64,000 nucleotides of DNA, taken from positions 124,001-188,000 of the forward strand of contig NZ_JAIUCZ020000010.1 in the NCBI RefSeq assembly GCF_020176955.2, in the 5' to 3' direction. Under the pieces are notes generated by a model. The model was not told the origin of the DNA and ran no database searches. It saw nothing but the letters and a program-made list of their open reading frames with translations. Origin of the DNA: Nocardia sp. alder85J (GTDB lineage Bacteria > Actinomycetota > Actinomycetes > Mycobacteriales > Mycobacteriaceae). Below, one piece after another: positions 59,147 through 64,000 of the stretch (position 1 is its first letter; every line of letters starts with the position of its first letter). Made by a program: the position numbers and the translations under genes.

Positions 59147-60166
59147 TTGTTGAGCAGAGTCCGGGCACGGCTCACCGCCCTGGTGCGGGCGCGGCCGTGG
59201 CTCGCCCACATCGTCCGGGCCGGCGGCCGGTATCAGCGGCAGCGTGCCAACTACTACGCCGCCGGGCTCACCTATTTCACGGTGCTGGCGCTGTTCCCGA
59301 TGCTGATGGTCGGGTTCGCGGTGGCCGGGTTCGTGCTCTCGCACAATCCGCACCTGCTCTCCGAGTTGGAGAACCGGATCGTGCAGAGCATGCCGGGTTC
59401 GCTCGGCGACCAGGTCAACGAACTGATCGACGAGGCGGTGCGGTCCCGTACCAGCGTGGGTGTGCTGGGTCTGCTGGGCGCCGGCTACGCGGGGCTCGGC
59501 TGGATGGCCAATCTCCGGGCCGCGCTCGGTGAGCTGTGGGAACAGCCTGCGCCGGACGGGAATTGGTTCGGCAGCAAGATTTCCGATCTGCTGGCCCTGC
59601 TGGGGCTGGCGGCGGCGATGCTGTTGTCGACGGGGTTGTCGGCGCTGTCGAGCAGCAACCTGGGCCTGGATCTGCTGAAGCTGGTACACCTCGAGCGCGC
59701 GCCGGGGGTGAATGTGCTGCTCACCATCACCGCGCTGGTCCTGGCGGTGGTCGCGACGTGGGCCGTGTTCGCCTGGGTGATCGCCCGGCTGCCGCGGCAG
59801 CCGGTGCGGCTGGTCGACGCGGCGCAGGCGGCCCTGATCGCGGCGGTCGCCTTCGAGATCTGGAAGCAGGTGGCCTCGTTCTATCTGAAGCGGGTGCTGA
59901 CCAGCCCGGCCGGTGTCGCGTTCGGCCCGATCATCGGCCTGATGGTGTTCGCCAACATCACCAGCCGGATCATTCTGTTCACCACCGCGTGGGCGGCGAC
60001 CGCGGCGGACACCCGGGAGACCGTCGAGCCGCAGCAGCCGCCACCCCCCGCGGTGATCTCGCCGCGGGCCCGCGCGGGCCTCACCCCATCGACCGGTGTC
60101 GTGCTGTTCGGCGCGGGTGCGGTGATCGGTCTGCTGGCGCGGTCTTCGCGGCGATCGGCGAAGTGA
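59147..60166 (+). CDS. YihY/BrkB-family inner membrane protein
   Basis: A 339-residue polytopic membrane protein with six main hydrophobic segments. The family signature RQRANYYAAGLTYFTVLALFPMLMVG is present, with GVLGLLGAGYAGLGWMANLRAAL and AFGPIIGLMVFANITSRIILFTTAWAA further on. It is the formerly 'ribonuclease BN' class now known not to be a nuclease; function unknown. The start is a TTG at 59147 with GGGAGG 5 nt upstream, the only well-placed start codon before the conserved text. Confidence 0.9.
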   Translation: MLSRVRARLTALVRARPWLAHIVRAGGRYQRQRANYYAAGLTYFTVLALFPMLMVGFAVAGFVLSHNPHLLSELENRIVQSMPGSLGDQVNELIDEAVRSRTSVGVLGLLGAGYAGLGWMANLRAALGELWEQPAPDGNWFGSKISDLLALLGLAAAMLLSTGLSALSSSNLGLDLLKLVHLERAPGVNVLLTITALVLAVVATWAVFAWVIARLPRQPVRLVDAAQAALIAAVAFEIWKQVASFYLKRVLTSPAGVAFGPIIGLMVFANITSRIILFTTAWAATAADTRETVEPQQPPPPAVISPRARAGLTPSTGVVLFGAGAVIGLLARSSRRSAK

Positions 60167-60309
60167 TCGGCCGAATTGTAAAAGCTTGGCGCACTGTCAC
60201 ATAAAGGACATTAAGTGCATTGCGAACCATAGATCGGGGCTGTAGCGTTCCCGACTCGTGGGGCGACGGCGAGTGTTGCCGTACCCGTGTCGAATCAGCG
60301 AGGGGATCG

Positions 60310-61059
60310 ATGACAGTTCCATCCGGCTATCCGCCGTCGGGGTCCGGCGGGCCGCAGTGGCAACAGGTTCCACAGTCGCCGCCACCGGCGCCGGTGGGGT
60401 ACGCGCCACCATCGCAGCCGGGTTATCCACAGGCTCCGCCGCCCGGTTATCCGCCGCCGGGGTATCCGCCGGCGCCGCCGCCGCGCCCGCCTCGCAAAAC
60501 GGGCGCCTGGATCGTGCGTGTGGTGGCGATTCTGGTGCTGATCGGGCTCGGATTCGCCTGGAACGTCTGGCGCGACCACGGGCACAGCGGTAACAAGTCG
60601 TACGACACGATGAACACCACGAAGGTCGGCGACTGTGTCGCGCTCAGCGGCAGTTCCTTCGACGTGAAGGTCCAGAAGATCTCCTGCGGCGATCCGGCGA
60701 CCGTGTACAAGGTCGGCTCGGTTTCCGCGGATTCCGGCGCCTGCCCGGGGCCGGACTACGAGTCGGTGACCACCACCGGCGGTCACCGCAACAGCAAGAT
60801 CTGCCTGGAACTCAATGTGCAGCAAGGTGATTGCGTCGACATGGACAAGCTGTCGGCCTCGTCCAAGAAGATCGACTGTGCCACCGCGGCGCGGGCCGGG
60901 TCGGGGATCGGGACGACTACCTACATCAAGATCGGCCGCATCATCGACGGCAGCACCACCCGGACCGATTGCGGTGCGGACTTCGGGGAGAACGACACGA
61001 TCGTCTACCCGCAGCCGAACCCGCGGGTGCTGTGCCTGGTGAGCCCGGACGAGGGCTGA
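60310..61059 (+). CDS. LppU/SCO3897-like envelope protein
   Basis: A 249-residue single-pass membrane protein. A Pro/Gly/Tyr-rich cytoplasmic N-terminus (YPPSGSGG..., GYPPPGYPPAPPPRPP) leads into one transmembrane helix (WIVRVVAILVLIGLGFAW, about 75-95). The extracytoplasmic part has evenly spaced cysteines (VGDCVAL, KISCGDPATVYKVG, SGACPGP, SKICLEL, QGDCVDM, KIDCATA, TDCGADFG, RVLCLVS) likely paired in disulfides, as in LppU-type proteins. GAGGGG 4 nt before the ATG fixes the start. The 140-bp upstream gap is AT-rich and probably carries the promoter. Confidence 0.82.
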   Translation: MTVPSGYPPSGSGGPQWQQVPQSPPPAPVGYAPPSQPGYPQAPPPGYPPPGYPPAPPPRPPRKTGAWIVRVVAILVLIGLGFAWNVWRDHGHSGNKSYDTMNTTKVGDCVALSGSSFDVKVQKISCGDPATVYKVGSVSADSGACPGPDYESVTTTGGHRNSKICLELNVQQGDCVDMDKLSASSKKIDCATAARAGSGIGTTTYIKIGRIIDGSTTRTDCGADFGENDTIVYPQPNPRVLCLVSPDEG

Positions 61060-61079
61060 CCGAATAGCGACATCGGACG

Positions 61080-61109
61080 GCCGCCGCACCCCGGTTCCGG
61101 TGCGGCGGC
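61080..61109. terminator. Terminator hairpin after the LppU-like gene
   Basis: GCCGCCGCACC (61080-61090) pairs perfectly with GGTGCGGCGGC (61099-61109) around an 8-nt loop, 20 bp after the stop. No T-run. Confidence 0.8.
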
Positions 61110-61259
61110 GGCGGTCCGAATCGCCTGCGCCCCCGGCATTTCCGGCGATCGGGACATATGGTCGTCGCTACTGCGCCGAGCCGATGATCGGGCGCTGCAC
61201 CCGCGGTGGATGCTCTACGATGGCGAAACGAAAAAGCTGTGCGGGTTCACGGGGCGGCG

Positions 61260-62516
61260 ATGGACGAGGCAGAGCAGAAGCGGGTCGCGGGCGTTCGCGA
61301 CGACTGGCATGCCGAGGCACGTGCCGGTCGAGTTCGTGCCGATGTGCGGGCATCCTGGGAACGGGCCCGTGGCTACGGGCTGCGACCGGATCGGCAGCTG
61401 CCCCGCATCACGCTCGACGAGGACGCGGTGGCACGACGGCGGGCCGAGGGCCCGCTCGCGGCCGTCTGGCCGGTGCTGCAACAGGCGCTGGGCAGCGCCG
61501 CGACCGAGCCCGGCCATCTGCTGACCGTCGCGGACGCCGCCGGTCAGCTGCTGTGGGTGCGCGGCGAACCCGAGGTCGTCCGCCTTGCCGAGCGGGTGCA
61601 CCTGGTCGCCGGGGCGAGCTGGAACGAGGCGGGCGCGGGCACCAACGGTGTGGGCACCGCCCTGGCCCTGGGCCGTCCGTTCCAGGTGAACGGGGCCGAG
61701 CACTATCTCTCGGCGGCGACCGAGTTCACCTGCGCGGCCGCGCCGATTCGCGATCCGGCCACCGGTGTGGTGCTCGGGGCCGTCGACGTCACCTGCGGCC
61801 ATCGCGACACCCGTTCGCTGGCACTGCATCTGGTGACCACGGCCGCCCGGCTGGCCGAGGCCCGGCTGGCCGAACTGACCTGGCGGCGCGACGCGGAGGT
61901 CCGTAATCGGTACCTGGAACGGGTGCTGCGGCGCTCCGGCGACCGCGCGGCGCTGTTGTCCCACGATGGGCGGGTCCTGCACGCGGAGCCCGCGGGCTGG
62001 CTGCCCGCCACCTGGCCGCAGCCCGAGGAAGGGGTGCGGGAGCTGCCGGACGGTCGCCGGGTCGTCCTCGAAAGTCTCTCGGCCACCGGCCCGTTCGTCG
62101 TCTACGCGACACGCGGCAGCGAACCGGTCGCCGCGGTGTCGGCGCTGGGCCGGAAGTTCGCGACCATCGACATCGACGGCGTCACCCACCGATTGGGCCT
62201 GCGGCACAGCGAGATCGTGGTGCTGCTGCTGGCGCACCCGGACGGCCTCAGTGCCGTCGAACTCGCCCACGAGATCTACGGCCCCACCGGAAATCCGCGC
62301 ACGGTCCGCGCGGAACTCGCCCGGCTGCGCGGCCTGCTCGGCTTCCGCTTGTCGGCCAACCCGTACCGGCTGACCGACACCGTCGCCGACTTCCTCGGCC
62401 CGACCGGCGAACCCGGCACCGGCGAACTCCTGCCCGGCGCCCCGGCCCCCGGCCTGATCGAGGTGCGCGAGCGCCTGCGGCGACGCCGGACCGGGCCCGG
62501 CCCGGCACCTGGATAG
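61260..62516 (+). CDS. GAF-domain transcriptional regulator
   Basis: A 418-residue protein. The N-terminal WERARGYGLRPDR and LLTVADAAGQLLWVRGE blocks with GAGTNGVGTALALGRPFQVNGAEHY and CAAAPIRDPATGVVLGAVDVT form a GAF domain like that of AcoR-type activators. There is no AAA+ sigma-54 module. The C-terminus (RHSEIVVLLLAHPDGLSAVELAHEIYG, RTVRAELARLRGLL) is a winged-helix-like DNA-binding domain. In related actinobacteria this protein type often sits by aldehyde dehydrogenase genes; none is here. The ATG at 61260 is used; an upstream in-frame ATG (61206) is possible. Confidence 0.85.
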   Translation: MDEAEQKRVAGVRDDWHAEARAGRVRADVRASWERARGYGLRPDRQLPRITLDEDAVARRRAEGPLAAVWPVLQQALGSAATEPGHLLTVADAAGQLLWVRGEPEVVRLAERVHLVAGASWNEAGAGTNGVGTALALGRPFQVNGAEHYLSAATEFTCAAAPIRDPATGVVLGAVDVTCGHRDTRSLALHLVTTAARLAEARLAELTWRRDAEVRNRYLERVLRRSGDRAALLSHDGRVLHAEPAGWLPATWPQPEEGVRELPDGRRVVLESLSATGPFVVYATRGSEPVAAVSALGRKFATIDIDGVTHRLGLRHSEIVVLLLAHPDGLSAVELAHEIYGPTGNPRTVRAELARLRGLLGFRLSANPYRLTDTVADFLGPTGEPGTGELLPGAPAPGLIEVRERLRRRRTGPGPAPG

Positions 62517-62601
62517 CCCGCACCTGCGGCCGCAGCGGGGCCGGATCCCGGTGTGCGGCCCGGCCGGCCGGGCCGCCGCATCACCGGGGCAGGAGACCGA
62601 G

Positions 62602-62637
62602 CCCGGCTCCGAGCCGGGTGAGCGACTCGGAGCCGGG
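62602..62637. terminator. Terminator hairpin between convergent genes
   Basis: CCCGGCTCCGAG (62602-62613) / CTCGGAGCCGGG (62626-62637), perfect 12-bp stem, 12-nt loop, between the GAF regulator and dacB1 ends. It can serve both. It is followed by AGGGTTTC on the forward strand. Confidence 0.75.
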
Positions 62638-62750
62638 AGGGTTTCGACGCCGGGCGCGGCAACCAGGCGCCCGGCGCTTCTTCACTTCATCACCGGCGTG
62701 CCCGGTACGCGAGGGTTGCGATCGCCGCGATCCGATTGCCGCCTGCCTGG

Positions 62751-64000
62751 TCAGCGTCGGCGGCGGCCCCGGCCGGAGACCCACCATGCCGCGACCACCA
62801 GCGCCAGCGCCACCACGATGCCGCCGGCCAGGATGTAGGTCGGCAGATCGTCGTGGGCGGGTTTCTCCTCATCACCGGCCTCGTCGGCGTCGTGCGGCGG
62901 CGGTACCGCCAGCGACACGCCGGGATTGCCCGGCTGGGAGCGGCTGTTGTCGGGCAGCGAGCCGACGTAGGCGGCCGGCGGGAAGGCGAAGGCCCAGTCC
63001 AGCAGGCGCGCGGCCTGTTCGGGTGGCCGGATGGGCAGCACGTCGGCCTTCAGCAGGGTGATGACCAGCCGGTGGCCGTTGCGCTCGGCGGCGTTGACGA
63101 AGGTCTGCCGGGCGTCGTCGGTGAAGCCGGTCTTACCGCCCAGATCGCCGTCGAAATCGTAGAGCAGGCGGTTGTCGTTGGCGATGACGAAGCCGGGGTG
63201 GTCCTTGTCGCCGGGGATCTTGGGGTCGGCCGGATAGCCGGGGAAATCGGCCTGTTCGGTGTGGATCAGCTCGGCGAAGGTCGGGATGGTCATCGCCTCG
63301 CGGAAGATCGTGGCCAGGTCGTACGGCGAGGTGCTCATGCCGGGCCCGTCCAGCCCGGCCGGGGTGGCGGGCCGGGTGTCCATCGCGTGCAGCCGCTCGG
63401 CCTCGGCCCGCATCTTGGCGACGGTGGCCTCCTCACCGCCGAGCTGGGTCGCGATGGCGTGCGCCGCGTCGTTGCCGGAGCACATGATCAGCGCCTGCAT
63501 CAGTTGCTTGTTGGTGTAGCGGCCGCCGGGGCCGATGCCGACGCGGGTGCCCTCCACGTTGGCATCCTCCTGGGTGCCGATCACCACCTTGGTCAGGTCC
63601 AGGGTGCGCAGCGCGACGATGGCCAGCAGCGTCTTGATCGTGGAGGCGGGCCGGTAGCGGCCGTGCGGATCCTTCGCGGCGAGGACGCGGCCGCTGTTCA
63701 GGTCGGCGATCACCCAGCCGGTGGCGGAGATGTCGGCCGGCACCGGCGGCACGCCGGGCGGCAGTACCACGCCGCACTGACCCATCTTGGGTCCACCGAT
63801 CGGCGGCGACGGTACGGGCAGCGGCGTCGGGGTGGGATCGCCGGGAGCGGGCACCTCGGAGGTGTCCATCGGCGGGGGCGGCGACACCTTGTTCGGGCAG
63901 TCGTCGGTGTTCGGCGTGGTGAACGGCGTCGTGGGCGCCGGTTGCGCACCGGCGACGGCGGTATCGAGGCCGGTCAGTGCCGTGCCGCAGAGAATGCCGG
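62751..64000 (-). CDS. dacB1: D-alanyl-D-alanine carboxypeptidase DacB1 (5' end beyond window)
   Basis: A class-A type low-mass penicillin-binding protein that trims the fifth D-Ala of peptidoglycan stems. Active-site motifs: SxxK in PASTIKTL, SxN in CSGND and KTG in GGKTGFT. The N-terminus visible at the window edge (GILCGTALTGLDTAVAGAQPAP) is the end of a signal peptide, so the true start lies beyond 64000. A Pro-rich spacer precedes the enzyme domain, and the C-terminus has a transmembrane anchor (YILAGGIVVALALVVAAWWV) and basic tail. Same position near trpS as M. tuberculosis dacB1 (Rv3330). A GTG at 63887 is internal. Confidence 0.92.
   Translation of the reverse strand, partial: GILCGTALTGLDTAVAGAQPAPTTPFTTPNTDDCPNKVSPPPPMDTSEVPAPGDPTPTPLPVPSPPIGGPKMGQCGVVLPPGVPPVPADISATGWVIADLNSGRVLAAKDPHGRYRPASTIKTLLAIVALRTLDLTKVVIGTQEDANVEGTRVGIGPGGRYTNKQLMQALIMCSGNDAAHAIATQLGGEEATVAKMRAEAERLHAMDTRPATPAGLDGPGMSTSPYDLATIFREAMTIPTFAELIHTEQADFPGYPADPKIPGDKDHPGFVIANDNRLLYDFDGDLGGKTGFTDDARQTFVNAAERNGHRLVITLLKADVLPIRPPEQAARLLDWAFAFPPAAYVGSLPDNSRSQPGNPGVSLAVPPPHDADEAGDEEKPAHDDLPTYILAGGIVVALALVVAAWWVSGRGRRRR

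Noticed and set aside
1..64000. CRISPR arrays, tRNA/rRNA genes, insertion sequences or prophage
   Set aside because: No regular direct repeats with spacers, no cloverleaf-type sequence and no transposase, integrase or phage structural protein was recognised on either strand.

Overview
The window is high-GC DNA (codon third positions almost all G or C) from the chromosome of a mycolic-acid-containing actinobacterium, most likely Nocardia or a close relative. The sequence itself supports this: an MspA-type porin, WhiB3, SigD with its RsdA anti-sigma factor, a GroEL1 with a His-rich tail, the actinobacterial IMPDH paralogue GuaB3, an ImuA'/ImuB/DnaE2 mutasome with actinobacterial LexA boxes, a type VII secretion (EspC-like) small protein and a SAM-IV riboswitch. 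From memory, the order alr-tsaE-tsaB-rimI-tsaD-groES-groEL1-whiB3-Rv3415c-sigD-rsdA-Rv3412-guaB2-guaB3-guaA matches the Mycobacterium tuberculosis Rv3423c-Rv3396c block. Genus and species cannot be fixed without a search.

Layout. 1-1.8 kb: start of prfC (cut by the window edge), a cupredoxin lipoprotein, then a gene-free stretch with a large inverted repeat and a ~59-bp degenerate tandem repeat. 1.8-8.6 kb: a dense forward run for metabolite repair (nnr), cell-wall D-alanine (alr) and tRNA t6A37 modification (tsaE, tsaB, tsaD, with rimI), mostly with 4-8 bp overlaps. 8.8-11.9 kb: reverse genes for a Tat-exported DyP peroxidase and a membrane-anchored Hsp70-like ATPase. 12.2-14.6 kb: CIRCE-controlled groES-groEL1. 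14.6-20.3 kb: regulators (a SigK-like ECF factor with a very short anti-sigma, WhiB3, SigD/RsdA). 20.5-26 kb: GMP synthesis (guaB, guaB3, guaA).

26-32.3 kb: an envelope cluster with PspC-domain proteins, an MspA porin, a PspC-fused histidine kinase with a NarL/LuxR-type regulator, and a membrane Ser/Thr kinase. 32.4-42.9 kb: the SOS mutasome, with LexA boxes upstream of imuA' and of dnaE2. imuA' and imuB are separated by ~735 bp that holds a crotonase (FadB-like) remnant, and ImuB carries a 45-bp tandem-repeat insertion. Two hydrolase/oxidoreductase genes, a DUF5808 gene and an SDR lie between imuB and dnaE2.

42.9-47.5 kb: a TPM-domain membrane protein, then a three-gene ATGA-coupled operon of an EspC-like protein with a YxxxD motif, a WXG-containing protein fused through an acidic linker to a GH19-type muralytic domain, and a lipoprotein. 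This is the best candidate in the window for an undescribed system (a type VII exported cell-wall hydrolase with a coupled partner). 47.4-50.9 kb: DUF167, a TrmL-like methyltransferase, DUF3017, and metX preceded by a SAM-IV riboswitch, a 46-codon coupled leader ORF and a promoter-embedded inverted repeat. 50.2-54.1 kb: a TetR/MFS efflux pair and icd. 54.3-64 kb: a heptad-repeat coiled-coil protein, hydrolase, exonuclease III coupled to a secreted RNase Sa-like nuclease with an adjacent barstar, an RHH protein, trpS, a YihY-type membrane protein, an LppU-like protein, a GAF regulator and dacB1 (cut by the right edge).

No tRNA, rRNA, CRISPR array, insertion sequence or prophage gene was recognised.
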